Below are positions 10,645 to 22,512 of a DNA stretch of 64,000 nt, one piece after another (within the stretch, counting starts at the first letter, position 1; every line of letters begins with the position of its first letter). This DNA is from Apiosordaria backusii (taxonomy: Eukaryota; Ascomycota; Sordariomycetes; Sordariales; Lasiosphaeriaceae). Position numbers and translations under genes: made by a program. The notes beneath the pieces are model-generated. The model was not told the origin of the DNA. It saw only the letters and a list, made by a program, of their open reading frames with translations, and made no database searches. Location of the stretch: NCBI GenBank assembly GCA_030549205.1, contig JAUKTV010000006.1, positions 1,134,501-1,198,500 on the forward strand, given 5' to 3'.

Positions 10645-11911
10645 ATGAGAGTACCACCACCCGAAGTGAGGGCTAGCTGGCCACCAGCCAACTACGAGAA
10701 CCCTGAAACGCGAGGCCCGGCCCTTCTCATAATCCAGCTCATAATGCTTCCCATCGCCCTCATCGTGCTCCTCCTCCGGTTCTACGTCAAACTCAGCATC
10801 ATGGGGAAGATTGAAGCCGACGATTGGTTTATGGTAGCCGCTGCGGTATGTTCTCAAACAGATCTTGGCAAACATGAGTGTCTTTCCTAACGCGATATGC
10901 AGCTGTGCGGAACGGGGGTAACGGTTTGCGTTATTCTGGCCTCCTCCCTCTACGGCTGGAACCTTCACATCTGGGATCTCAAGTACGAAAACATCGTCTC
11001 CAACCGGAAAGTATCCATGGCCGCGCAGGTCCTCTTCCTCTTTGCGACCAGCTTTGCCAAGATCTCCATCCTCATTAGCTACCTCCGTCTTGCGCCTCAG
11101 GGGTCGTGGTTCAGAAAGCTCACTCGTAAGTACCCTGCCTATGTTAAGGTACTAAGTTGCGGCGTACCTAAGTAGGATAAAAGCTGACATGGAAGAAATA
11201 GACGCAACTATTGCGTTTATCACCTTGTTCAACACGGTCTTCTTCGTCATCATCTTCGCCCAGTGCCGGCCGACATCTTCCTACTGGAACATCGTCTTCA
11301 ACAAGCGAGACTGCCTCCCCGACGGCCCGCCGCTCATCACCCACGCCTCCTTGACCCTGCTGGCCGACTTTTTGGTTTGGATCCTGCCACTGCCGACGCT
11401 GTACCGAGCCCGTCTTCCGCTGTCCCAGCGCATCGCGCTCATCGTCCTCTTCTCGTTTGGAGGTGTGGTTGTTATTGGTTCCGGTCTGAGGCTGTACTGG
11501 CTCTGGTATGTGGTGGAGGGGACGTACGACATCACCTGGGAAGGCTTCCACCTCTGGATCTGGACGGCGGTGGAAGTGCATCTGGGCGTCATCTGCGGTT
11601 GCGTGCCATGGTTGAAGTCGCTGGTCAAGTTCTGGAAGAATGGGGGCTCGACAGGAGCTGGATATTCCCATAACCGGAATGGAAGCAGGAGTATGGGGAA
11701 GATGGCGGCAGGGAGCAAGGCGGGCAAACTGAACGTGGAGGAGGACGGTGCTGATTTCAGGTGTGACCGGGGAGCCGTGTTTCGAATGGTGAGCGTCAAT
11801 GGCAAGAAGTTGGACGGTAATGATGCGTACATGGACCTGGACAGTTATGATGGGAGCAGCACGGCGAAACGAGACGTCGAGGCAGAGGCAGGCCAATCTG
11901 CCAGAATGTAA
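10645..11911 (+). CDS. Pth11/fungal rhodopsin-domain integral membrane protein
   Basis: Three exons: 10645-10845, 10903-11125 and 11202-11911 (introns 57 and 76 bp); 377 residues. About seven hydrophobic spans are visible, beginning with ALLIIQLIMLPIALIVLLL and including VLFLFATSFAKISILISYL. The ADDWFMVAA motif after helix 2, the SFAKISIL helix, and the CxP...YW segment (QCRPTSSYW) are hallmarks of the fungal rhodopsin domain found in Pth11-like receptors. No N-terminal CFEM domain is present. The C-terminal tail of about 90 residues is polar and cytosolic by prediction. Family members sense surface or chemical cues at the plasma membrane in some fungi, but many have no known ligand. Confidence 0.88.
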
Positions 11912-12505
11912 CTGAAAATGATAAAACAATTATATATAGACAGCGTCAGAGTATGCAATTTTGTTCTCATAATTTCCTGATGTACGATCTTCATCAATCT
12001 CAGAGACGTCAATGTACCACCAGGCTCGCCAAACTCCAGTCGTTGACTTCATTGTGGACGCTCAGATCACGATTTGGCTCTGGCAAATGACTCTATCACA
12101 CACACTACCCCAGATGAAAAGAGATATCAGCTAAACAGATGCGCCACTCAGAATTGCCGGCGCGGCTCGAGTTGAAGCAGTGGAGAGGCGGATGCTGATA
12201 CGATGTCGTTGGATTGTGGCACGGCACACTCGCTAAAAAGAAAGGAAAACGGCAAATCCACCATACCACCGTACCACCGGACCGATTGGCTCTTCGTCTG
12301 AAGAAGGGGACGTCACCCCGCCGACCCTACAGTTGAACCGCAGCCGGGTCCCATTGCCGATGGAGCTGTGTTTCATCGCTTCTGCTCATAGAGTAAACCA
12401 TAGCCGACCTTCTGGATGAGGCCGAGTTTGCGGACGCAACAAACAGAGCCTGTTTCACTGCAACTGTTTATCTAAGATCGGAGAACTCCTCAACCAACCA
12501 ACACC
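11912..12505. other. Spacer with promoter of the DLH-SnoaL gene
   Basis: No ORF of note. The first part is probably 3' UTR. An inverted CCAAT box (ATTGG) at about 12284-12288 lies about 220 bp before the 12506 start. No repeat or RNA gene is seen. Confidence 0.5.
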
Positions 12506-13860
12506 ATGGAGGCCCAGGCTGAGCGTTATCCGCTCCTCAAGCTTCAAACCCCGCTTTCTCGGCGGGGCACCGGGCCCGGCCTCATCATCGTCTCTGGCCG
12601 TAACATCCAAGATAGTCTGGCCGACGACGCAGTCACGCAGACGCTTGATCCGCAACCACGCAAGAAGTGGGCAGAAGAGGGATATACTGTGGCCGATGTG
12701 AGGTTAGATGACGTGCTATCCCCTCAAAGAGTGTGGGAAATCAGGAAGCAACTTGTCGAGGCTATTGGAGCATTGGGACAGGCGAAGGAATGTCAAGGTG
12801 AAGAGTTTGTACTGGTTGGTATGTTGCACTCAAGAATACCAGTGATGATGACGAGGTGGGTTGGCCTGCTGGAAGAAAACTGACCATGACCTCGCACCAG
12901 CATTTCACGATGAGTTCATCTCCCCATTCCTCGTCGAAGCCCTCAAAGATGTGCCCAAGATCAAAGCAGCCATTTTCTATGGCTGGTCACCAAGTGAAGC
13001 ACCACCTGTGCCGGTTCTGGCGCACTTGCCCGGGAACACTGGTCCCAAACGTGACATTCCCGGCGTGACCATCCACACCTACCCGTCTGCAAAGGATGGC
13101 CTTTTCGCTTTACCAGCTCATCCATCATTCCCAGCGAGCGCTGCCGCCGTCTCACACACACGCTGCTTGTCCTTCCTGAAGCCCAAAATGAACGGGCCAT
13201 ACTTTGACCTGGAGGCCATCTGGGATGAGCACACGCGCTTCGAGTTTGAGGACCGCAGTGTGGAGGAGACGATGAAGACCATGGTGGACGAGCCCTATGT
13301 CAACCATGTCCCTACGCTGACAGGCGGCATTGGGAGAGCTGACCTGACAAGGTTTTACCGGGATCACTTCATCTTCAGCAATCCCGATGATGCCAAACTG
13401 GAGCTTGTTAGCCGCACAGTGGGTATCGACCGGGTTGTTGATGAGTTTCTGTTTGAGTGCACTCACAACACCACCATTGACTGGCTGTAAGTGAATGGGA
13501 ACATAAAGAAAGAAAAAAGCGAAACGATGCTGACGAGACCATAACAGGATTCCAGGGATTCCACCGACTGGGAGGAAGCTCAGTGTGCCCATGACAAGCA
13601 TTGTCAACATCCGTGGTGATAGACTCTACCATGAGCACATTGCTTGGGACCAAGGAACGGTTCTTCGGCAGCTCGGGTTGCTGCCGGAATATCTCCCGTT
13701 TCCGTACCCACTGCCGGGGGACCAGACGCTCGGTGACGGGGGCCGATTGGAGTACCGTGTGCCAGTGGCCGGGCTGGAGACGTCACAGAAGATGGCGGAT
13801 GAGAGGTCGTGTGCTTCGAATGAGATGCTGGGATATCGGGTGAGGAAGGTGTTGGAGTGA
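12506..13860 (+). CDS. Dienelactone hydrolase-like + SnoaL-like two-domain protein
   Basis: Exons 12506-12818, 12901-13486 and 13548-13860; 403 residues. The N-terminal half resembles the dienelactone hydrolase (alpha/beta hydrolase) fold: GPGLIIVSGRN, a segment KAAIFYGW, and HTYPSAKDGLFALPAHPSF, which resembles the catalytic His region (usually YPGAxHGF). The normal Gly-x-Cys/Ser-x-Gly nucleophile elbow is not obvious, so hydrolase activity is doubtful. The second half (about 205-395), with WDEHTRFEFEDRSVEETMKTMVDEPYVNH, is a SnoaL/NTF2-like ester-cyclase domain. Such fusions are common in filamentous fungi and uncharacterised. Both introns are phase-consistent (82 and 61 bp). Confidence 0.82.
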
Positions 13861-14460
13861 ATGATAGGTATGATTGAATGAAATGCAATGATGAAAGAAG
13901 ACACCCCGCAGGGATGGGATGCTATGCCATGCATTGATGGGTAACAAACACGTCATTGTTATCTGTACAGGAGTTGTAACGGACGCGCTTGTCTCTGGCC
14001 CACGGTGGGGAGAGACGGGAGTCGACGCATCCATTGAAATTGAAAAGGGAACCGCATTGTTGAAACGCGCACAGTGCCAGACAGTGCAAATTGGGGCTCG
14101 AGTGAGGGCAAAGGCTCAAACTCTAAACTGTGCGTCCCACAGTTTTGAATGACAAAGTCACGGGTCTGGTCACGTGCTCAGGCCAGAGTGGGCCTAGCTC
14201 GGCATTCTAAGTTTCCACGGCCACTCGAAACTTTGCAAAATCGGGAAAGCTTTCGACTCGACTTGATTCGATCTCCGCTGTCACCAACTTCCTCCGAAAC
14301 TAACGACCGCACACGAAAACCGTTCTCCACCTGCCGCGCTGCCATTGATAGCTTAAACATCACCTTACGATTATCTACTCTGTAGCCTCGCCGCTTCTAC
14401 ACCCCGAACCATCATACCGAACCTACCCTCATCAAGACCATCCACCTGGAAATCATCATG
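13861..14460. other. Spacer and leader of the GYF gene
   Basis: No gene is seen. A CACGTG-like element (TCACGTGC) occurs near 14171-14178, and the last about 150 bases are pyrimidine/CCACC-rich leader ending at ATC ATC ATG. Confidence 0.5.
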
Positions 14461-17400
14461 CCTTCAGGCCTACCCTCAAGCTTCGCCTCTGCCGCCGCTG
14501 GCCAAACCCGAGATTCTAGAGGAAATGGACGAGCCGACGCGGGACGCACTGGTGGGAGCGGTGAATGGTAAGAGCATCATAATCTCACCATCGTACCTCG
14601 GCGCTAACTTCTGCTGCCAGGCCGCGTTCGAATGGAACTCGGACTTTCCGCAGACCCTCCACGACTCCCTTCAACCAGAACTCTGCTTCCAACCCCGCCG
14701 ATCTGTTGCAGTCTTCCGTTTCCGACATGCCTTCGTATTCAACAAGCAGCCAACCAGGCTATGGGGATACGACTGGGGGTGCGAAATATACCAAGGTTGA
14801 GCTTCTCGATATTTACAAGAACCTTCCGCCTGCCCAGATGGATGCCTCTAGCCTCTTTGAGCCGAATTGGAATCCGGGGCATGTCAACGGGAGCCATCCT
14901 TCTGCTCGTCAATGGGGCAAGAGTGGCGATTCCGGCCATACCCCACAGGACCCTACTGTGTGTTGGGACGCAGATGGCAGTGTTAAGCCGATCGGGTTAG
15001 AGGAGATGACCGAGGAGGAGCGTCTCATGTTTTCGACTGATGTAAACTCGACCATGAAGCCCCTCCAGCCTAAGCAGCCCCAGGAGGGGAATACCCCTCA
15101 AGGAGGCGGTATTAACGGTCGTAAGACATCTGTCAGCACCTCCAACTACCCGCTCGCTTCTCCGTCGACTTCCCGCCCTGTCACTCGGCGTAGGGAGACG
15201 GCTGACACGAACCCCTTCCCACCTGCGTCTGTGGCTTCTCCAACAGCCTCTCGCTTCTCCCGGGAGGAGTGGTTTCCCCGCCGCAATACGGCCGAGGTCA
15301 AAGAGTTGAGCGATGAGCCCGAAGAAGACCATAATTTACGCGAGACGCCGGCAAAGAGTCAACAGTTTGGGTTGCGTGCCAATACCGGTGGCTCGTCGGG
15401 CTTCGGTACTGCTAGCTCTCTTTGGGGACCCGGTACCCCAACCTCGAGCTCGGGGATTGGTGGTGCGTTTGGTAACTTTGCGATTCCCACTCCCACCACG
15501 GCGGACAAGCGGTTCCCGTCTACGGGTAGTCGCCTTGCCCATTTGATCCCCAAAGATTCGACCGAGAATGCAGCACCCAAGGCAAGCGATGCCGCCAGCT
15601 GGCGTCCCCGGCAGCGAACGGACACTGATCCCTTTACGACCCACGACGACGGCGCATCCGGCAGCGCAGCTTTGGGTGGGGCCCAGGACAACAGCCCCCC
15701 GCTGACGTCGGCCCAGCCGCAGCGCGGTGGTAGTGTGTTTGATACCCCTGTGAAGGGCAGCGCCGGCGACTTTGGCATGTCGGGGCTGCGTCTAAATGAT
15801 CGCGGCGATGGCCATGGCCCAAACAGCCCTTCCGAGACGAACCCCTACCGCAGTCCAACGGCGGCTGAAGGTCGCGAAGAGCAGCAAGATGACCATCATG
15901 ACCGTCAGCACCACGATGTCAGTCGAGGCACTCAGCCGGGCCCAGTTCCTGAAACTCACTCTGGCTACAGCACGCTTCCTCGTTCGTTCGGAGCTACTGG
16001 CCCCTTTGACGGCAGCGACCGAAGCCAGACCTCTAGTGTTGGTGCCAAGGGCTTTCCTGCTGTGAATCACCTGGGTGGCTGGCCTTCTGCGCCTTCTGTC
16101 GGCACGCCGGATCGCGATAGATCTTTCAACCCGTTCGGACCTGGTATTTTCGGCCCTATCAATGATCTCCCGTCCCCCGGTCTGGGTGGTCTCGGCGGCG
16201 TTTTTGGAGTCCCCAGTACTTCCAGACTCGGCCGTGGCAAGCTCGAATCGCTCTTCCCGCCGGCTATGCAGGCTCAGATGCACCCTCACGATCAGGACGG
16301 GCTCGCTGATTCTATTCCCGATCTCCGTCAGGCGAATCCTCTCGGTGCTATTGGCCGCAGCGCGATTGGTTTGCCTCGAGAGACAAGTAGTCCTGTCCGG
16401 GGCAATCGCGGTGCCTTTGAGGATCTGTACCCAACTCCTGACCAGACTCGCTCGCCCTTCTCCGCCCCTGAGCAAGATCAACAGGGCCTCACGACCGCGG
16501 CTCCAGGGCAATCGTTCCCCACCGCGGGCGGTCCTTCGTTTGTGTCTGGCCAGGCTGGAGGAGATCCGGCTTCTGTCAGAACCATGGTGATGCCAGACAG
16601 GATGCGCTGGGTGTATCTCGATCCTCAGCAAGTGATCCAGGGACCCTTCAGCGGATTGGAGATGAATGACTGGTACAAGGCCAATTTCTTCACCCCAGAC
16701 CTTCGTGTCAAACGGTTGGAGGATCGTGAGTTTGAGCCGCTTGGTCAACTCATTCGGCGCATTGGTAACTCTAGAGAGCCCTTCCTCGTGCCCCAGATGG
16801 GTATCCCACACGGCCCAGCTCCCCCCAGCGGCAGCTATGGCCCTGGTGTTTCTGATCCAGTCCCGCCTCTTCAGAATGCCTTCCCGTCTTTCGGCCGCAC
16901 CCTTACCGCTGCGCAGCAGAACGACCTCGAACGTCGCAAGCAGGAGGAGCAAATGTATCATGCCAGGGCTCGCGAGATGGCTCAGTTTTCCCGCCACCCC
17001 CTCCAGACTTCGGTTCCCAGCACGCTCCAGCACCACTCTAGCATTCACAGCCTGCAGAGCCAGCCCAGCTTCGGCAGCATGACATCTCCCATCACCATGC
17101 CCCCTCAGCCCCCCATCGGTCCCATGGTCCCGGGCGCCCCTTTTTTTGAGTCGGCTGCCGGCATCGCCCCCGGCCCGACGCAGCCTCCCATCGGACCTTC
17201 TGCGGATCTTTTCACTCCAGACCTGAACCTCAGTGAGCGCCAGATGCTGGCCAATATGCAGGCGACTGGAGCTTTGCCGGCCATTTTTCCCTCCCAGGCT
17301 GGCCCCATCAATACCGCCGATAATGGTCTCCAGAGCCAACTTCCCCATGTCGATCAGCTCCAGCAGGACCCTGAGGGCTTCAAGGACAGACTCCGCCAGT

Positions 17401-18966
17401 TTCAAGACCTCCGCTCCGAGCGTGATGCTGAAGAGGCCGCTGCCAATGCCACTGCCCAGGCATCCAAGGTCATCGAGGAGGTTGTGAAGCAAGAGGAGGC
17501 GGCGCCGGCAGCTCCTGCCCCTGCACCAATTGCGGCTCCCTCCGAGCCCGCGCCTCCTGTCGCCGAGACTGCCGTGGCAGCTCCCGAGCCCGTCGCCGCC
17601 AAAAAAGCTGCTGCTCCTGCCCAACCCGAATTGTCTTTGACTGAGAAGGTGCGTAAGACGCAGGCTGATAACGCCAAGTCGGCCCAGCGGCCTTCCGCTT
17701 CATGTCTTCCGATGCCGTTCCCCCCACCGCAAAACGCCCCTCTGCCTGCCCCCACAGCCCAGCGTCCTGCTTCCAACCTTCCAAGCCAGTATGGGGACCG
17801 GTCCGCTTCTGGCACTCCCGACACATCTTCTGAGGGTGCTCCTCTTGCCCCTCCCCCTACCGCTCCCTGGGCTCCTCAGCCCGGCGCCGAGGCTCACAAG
17901 GGTCCAAGCCTGAAGGAAATCCAGGAGGCCGAGGCCAAGAAGGCGGCCAAGAAGGAGGAGGTTGCTGCTGCTGCCAGACGTGCGGCTCTTGAGCAAGAAA
18001 ATGCGGCCCTCCGCGAGCGTGAGAAGGCTGCTGCTGCTGCCAGCATTGGTCTTCCTGCCACTAGCACTTGGGGTACAGGTTCTCCAGTCAACGCCGCCAG
18101 CGGCAGCCCCTGGAAGCAGCCCGCCGTAGTCAAGGCTCCCGTGTTGGCCAACACCAGCTCCAAGAAGACTTTGGCCGACATCCAGCGCGAGGAGGAATTG
18201 CGCAAGCAAAAGGCCAAGGAGGCAGATCGTCAGGCCAGCGCTGCCGCGGGTGCCGCTCTTGGCAAGCGTTATGCCGATCTCGCCAGCAAGAGTTCGACGC
18301 CCGCCGGTATCGCGAATGCCGGTCCTGCGACACAGACGTTGCCTGGAGGTGGATGGTCTACTGTTGGGGCTGGAGGCAAGGTCAAGGTCCCTACTGGCCC
18401 TGCTGCTCAGAATCGATCCACCAGCACCACGGGCGTCAAGCCCTCGGCCACTCCAATTGCACCCAAGGCCACCCCGAAGCCTGCTCAGACTTCGCTTAAG
18501 GACGCCAAGACGCAGGCCGTTGACGAATTCAAGGTCTGGGTCCGTCGCGAGCTCACCCGTGGCGGCATCAAAGACAGTGAGTTGTTTCGGTTGTTTTTTA
18601 TTTGATAATGAGTTGTGTTCATGTTGCTGATGGTTTGTGATTGCAGCTGAGACTCTCACGGCCACTCTTATGGAGATGCCCCCTGATCAGCCGGATATCA
18701 TCTCGGATGTTGTGTACAGTTGCGAATACACTCTTAACGGAAAGGACTTCGCCATGGAGTTTGTGCGCCGCAAGAAACTGGCGGAGAAGGGTATATCATC
18801 GGACCCGCCGACTGGGTCAATGCCCAGCGACTCTAAGCAGGTCAGCAACAATGGCTGGAGCGAGGTGGCCAAGAAGGGCAGCAGCAGCAGTGCGCAGACT
18901 GCCAAGGAGGAGGCTAGCATCCCCGGTTTCCGGGTGGTTCCCAGCAAGAAGAAGGGCAAGAAATAG
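14461..18966 (+). CDS. GYF domain protein (Smy2/Syh1/GIGYF-like)
   Basis: Three exons: 14461-14567, 14621-18576 and 18647-18966; 1460 residues. The 14461 start is chosen because a 53-bp intron joins it in frame (GSGEW-PRSNGTRTFRRPST) to the long ORF. The GYF domain lies at about 693-750: WVYLDPQQVIQGPFSG-LEMNDWYKANFF, with the W-x-Y-x-D and GPF-x4-M-x2-W-x3-GYF-type signature. GYF domains bind proline-rich peptides, and yeast Smy2/Syh1 and animal GIGYF act in translation repression and mRNA decay and in ER-Golgi traffic. The rest is low complexity (Ser/Pro/Gln), with an Ala/Lys/Glu coiled coil at about 1130-1260 and a conserved C-terminal helical region ending in KKKGKK. Large antisense ORFs here are composition artefacts. 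Confidence 0.92.
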
Positions 18967-19520
18967 AGTTCTCCCGCCGTGGGCAGCGAAAACAAGGGCG
19001 AGGGCAAGCCGTATGGTTACAATGTGCTCAACTCAAACCAGAGACTTAGTAAGAAACTACCGTGAGATATTTGTTCTTGGTTGGGAGGATGGGGTGTGTA
19101 TCATGGGTTACATGCAGCCTTTTTTCGCTCTATCTCTAGCCGATAGCGTTGTCACTTTTATGGCAGGCCCTGAGCGAGTATGTAGTACGTTATTCAACCC
19201 CAAAAATGGAGCGAGCTTGCGATGTATTAGTTCCAGTTGTTCTCTGCGGGATTTTGCAGTGACTGTTGAGATGGAAGAGAGAGCATAATGAAAAGGTTAA
19301 TTATGTAATCGGAGAGCTTCCAACGACCCCTCCATGCAATGCGAGGTCAAAAATGCCGGCCCCACTTTATTTTGGGCAGCCCCAAGAAAAATAATCAAGT
19401 TGCCCCTCCATTTGTGCCTATGATGGAGGGGCAGATGTCGGAAGCTTACTTATCATCACACACTCTCCCATTTGATTGCTTCGAGTGTGAAAGAGTCATA
19501 CCAGATCTTTTCTTTTCAAG
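18967..19520. other. 3' UTR of the GYF gene and promoter of EMW1
   Basis: No gene is seen in 554 bases. The sequence is AT-richer than its flanks, as expected for UTR and promoter. Confidence 0.5.
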
Positions 19521-22475
19521 ATGGGGTTGCCGTCCCCAACACAAAACGGCCATGGCTCGCAGCTGCTGCAAGAGCTCCTCGACCAAGGCAAATACCTGGA
19601 GGTACTGCTCAGCGATGCGGGCAACGCCCTCATTCAGAGCTACGTGAACAACAACAGCCAATTACCACCACCACAAGGACAAGAACAAGAACAAGAAATC
19701 TCCCACCAAGACAGAAAAACCGTCGGTCTGGCCGCCTTCAACGCCTTCCTGCAAGGCAATGTCACCGGCCCCGTGTTGGATGACGGTTTACTCGCCAAAG
19801 TCGAAAAGGTCTTTGGGGTCATTGATGGCGACGAGAGCAGCAGGGACAAGATCAAAAGGGATCTCAAGAGGAGGTGCTTGACGGAACTGGAGGTGGACGG
19901 GGTGGGGGTGTATGCTCACGTCCCGCTTTTGGAGTTTTTTAGCCTGGCGAGGTATCTGCTGCTTGTTGACGGGCAAGATGAGAAGGAGAAATTGAGGGTG
20001 AATGTCTGGCATTACAAGTTGCTGACGGAGCCGAGTTTGGGGAGCGGGAGTACGTTTAACAAGGGTCTGCAGTGGTGCGAGGTGCCGAGTTTGAGGGGGG
20101 AGATTGAGAAGGGGTTGGAGGTGGTGGGCAGTGGGGGTCCGGAAGAGGAAATTGAAAAGGCGATGGTGTGGATTATGTTGGGGCAGGAGAGGAAGGCGAG
20201 GGAGGTGCTGGAGAGGGCGAGGAGGGAGAGGGGGTTTGTGTATACCCTGACGGGTGCGCTGGGGAAGAGGACGAAGTTTCAAGAGAGGAGTACGAGTCAA
20301 CTGGTTGTTTTGGCAAAGAGTAAGAGTGTGGAAGGGGGGAATGATAGAGGGGAGGTGAAGCCGGAGGGGTTGAAGCTGAATGATGACACCTTGTTGGAGG
20401 AGCTAAAATTTGACAAGGAGGGAGGTGAGACGGACATTGGGGAGAGAGATGAAAAGAAGGAGGGTGTGCCCGAGGAGCTGAGGGATATCAAGCCGGATGA
20501 GCAGCCGCAGCTGTCGCCGCTCGATCAGATCATTCTATTGGCTGAGGCGACAATCAAGGATGCGTTTTCACCGGCTGACACGTTGACCTCGGAGGAGGTG
20601 CTGCCTTTTGCGGTGAGGGTGATTTCAGACCAGGGCAAGACAAACTGGCAGATCTACACCCATGCGCTGTTGGTGCGTTCGAGGATCGAGGTGCACAGGA
20701 GCAGGACGATGGAGAGAGGTGTGTTGCAGATGCAGGCGGTGGTCGATCAGGTTGTTGTCGATACTACACAGCCCGAACATGCCCAACCAAAAGAGAACGA
20801 GGAGGCAGAAAACGGGGTACCGGAAATCACGGTTTCGGTGGACGGCGAAGAGGCGGCACCTGTTGATAACAAGCCAAAGTCTTTCTTCCCCGCCGCGAAA
20901 CCATCAGAGACGGCACCCCCAGAAGTCAGATTGCAATACATCCACACTCTGAGCTCGCCACCAAGATGGCATCTAGAGTCAGAGCTGGCTTATTCCTGGG
21001 CTGGCGTTGGGTCTCTGGTGTCCGCTGTGGGAATCTTCAAGCGCCTTCGCTTGTGGGCAGAGGTAGCACTTTGCTATGCCAGCAATGCCGCCAGGGAAGA
21101 TGAAGATGGGCGCGGAAAAGATGGAGAGGCCAAGGCCAAGGCTATCCTTAGGTGGAGGCTCTTCAACAAGACAAGATCTGCCCCTACCGATTCGGAACAA
21201 GACCCGGATGAAGAAGTGGTCAACGTTGAGAACATCAAAGAGACCGACTACCACGGCCCTGAGCGGCAGCCAGCACCCCCCAACGCACCTCGCTTGTGGT
21301 GTCTCCTTGGAGACCTCGAAAACGAGCCCAAGTATTACGAGCGCGCGTGGGAGATATCCGGCCAACGGTATGCCAGAGCACAAAAGTCGTTGGGGGAGTA
21401 CTACTTGCAGCAAAAGGACCTGATCAGCGCCAGAGATGCGTACAAGAAGGCGGTGCACGTCAACAGGTTGAGCAACGAGCTGTGGAACCGCCTGGGAGAC
21501 ATCAGCTTGCGACTAGGAGAGTTTTCAGACGCTGCCGAGGCGTTTGGAAGGGCGATTTCCTCGTCGGATTCCAACGGCGGTGAGGATGCCAGGACGTGGA
21601 GTAACCTCGGCAGCGCTTTCTACAGTCTCTACCTCGAGCGCGTCAAGGAGCTGAAGCAGCAGAAACAAAACGGTGTCCAGGAGGAACCGGAAGCGGCGCA
21701 AGATGACGAGGATGAGGAAGCACTGGAGCAGAAGAAGGCCAAGGACCCTAAAACGTTGTTAACACAATCACTGAACGCCTACAAAAAGGGCGCCACCATC
21801 TCACATGACAACTGGCGCATCTGGGATAATGTCATCACCCTGGCTTCCCGTCTGCGGCCCATTGCTGTCCAGGAGGTCCTCCTTGGCTTGCAGCATGTGG
21901 TTAGAATCAAGAACAACGAGGATGCGATTGATATTGACGTCTTGAGGCTGCTGCTCAACGAGGCCGTGCTGTCTGTTGAGAAGCCGGCCGACTCGAAGGG
22001 CATATATGAACCCCCTCGTGGATCGGCCGAGAGGGCCGTAGTGCAGTTCTTGGAGACTTCAGTAGTTCCCCTCATTACTGCCCGCTCCGAGTTTTGGGAG
22101 CTTATCACGAGAGAGCGGGTTTGGAAGAGAGACTTTGCAGGTGCCGTGGACGCGGCCGAAAAGGCCTGGCGTGCTGCCATGGGCGGCGCTTCCGGTGGCG
22201 GCGGCCTGCTCCCGGGTTCGAACAGCAGCGTAGGACCCGATGGGAAGAGCAGGAACTGGTTAGAGGACAAGGAGGCGTGGGCCACTGTTGTCGAGCGGAC
22301 AGATGAGTTAGTCTCTGTGCTCGAAAACTATGGTGAAAAAGTCCCCGAAATTGGGAGTAAATGGAAAGGAAAGGCTAGGTTGGCGGTCAGAAGTGTCATG
22401 GGTAAGGGCAAAGAAGCCTGGGAGGACACAGAAGAATGGGATAGGCTCAAGGGCCTGTTAGATGGATTAAGATAG
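19521..22475 (+). CDS. emw1: TPR protein, EMW1/TTC27 family
   Basis: Single exon, 984 residues. The C-terminal half carries tetratricopeptide repeats: SLGEYYLQQKDLISARDAYKKA, ELWNRLGDISLRLGEFSDAAEAF and TWSNLGSAFYSLYLERV (about 620-705). The order (helical N-terminus with LARYLLLVDGQDEK, a charged linker, then the RLWCLLGDLE-x9-YERAWE segment) is that of yeast Emw1 and animal TTC27. Emw1 is essential and linked to cell-wall integrity; TTC27 helps assemble large complexes. An acidic linker at about 270-330 and a Glu/Asp-rich insert between TPRs (about 720-740) vary most. The gene converges on MET8 with 37 bases between stop codons. Confidence 0.88.
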   Translation: MGLPSPTQNGHGSQLLQELLDQGKYLEVLLSDAGNALIQSYVNNNSQLPPPQGQEQEQEISHQDRKTVGLAAFNAFLQGNVTGPVLDDGLLAKVEKVFGVIDGDESSRDKIKRDLKRRCLTELEVDGVGVYAHVPLLEFFSLARYLLLVDGQDEKEKLRVNVWHYKLLTEPSLGSGSTFNKGLQWCEVPSLRGEIEKGLEVVGSGGPEEEIEKAMVWIMLGQERKAREVLERARRERGFVYTLTGALGKRTKFQERSTSQLVVLAKSKSVEGGNDRGEVKPEGLKLNDDTLLEELKFDKEGGETDIGERDEKKEGVPEELRDIKPDEQPQLSPLDQIILLAEATIKDAFSPADTLTSEEVLPFAVRVISDQGKTNWQIYTHALLVRSRIEVHRSRTMERGVLQMQAVVDQVVVDTTQPEHAQPKENEEAENGVPEITVSVDGEEAAPVDNKPKSFFPAAKPSETAPPEVRLQYIHTLSSPPRWHLESELAYSWAGVGSLVSAVGIFKRLRLWAEVALCYASNAAREDEDGRGKDGEAKAKAILRWRLFNKTRSAPTDSEQDPDEEVVNVENIKETDYHGPERQPAPPNAPRLWCLLGDLENEPKYYERAWEISGQRYARAQKSLGEYYLQQKDLISARDAYKKAVHVNRLSNELWNRLGDISLRLGEFSDAAEAFGRAISSSDSNGGEDARTWSNLGSAFYSLYLERVKELKQQKQNGVQEEPEAAQDDEDEEALEQKKAKDPKTLLTQSLNAYKKGATISHDNWRIWDNVITLASRLRPIAVQEVLLGLQHVVRIKNNEDAIDIDVLRLLLNEAVLSVEKPADSKGIYEPPRGSAERAVVQFLETSVVPLITARSEFWELITRERVWKRDFAGAVDAAEKAWRAAMGGASGGGGLLPGSNSSVGPDGKSRNWLEDKEAWATVVERTDELVSVLENYGEKVPEIGSKWKGKARLAVRSVMGKGKEAWEDTEEWDRLKGLLDGLR

Positions 22476-22512
22476 ACAGATATCCCAAAAGCATGTTCAT
22501 TGCCATTCCCAA

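Noticed and set aside
15792..17624. 610-codon ORF antisense to the GYF gene
   Set aside because: Arg/Gly/Leu-biased shadow of a Pro/Ser-rich coding strand; no domain, and the sense gene is certain.
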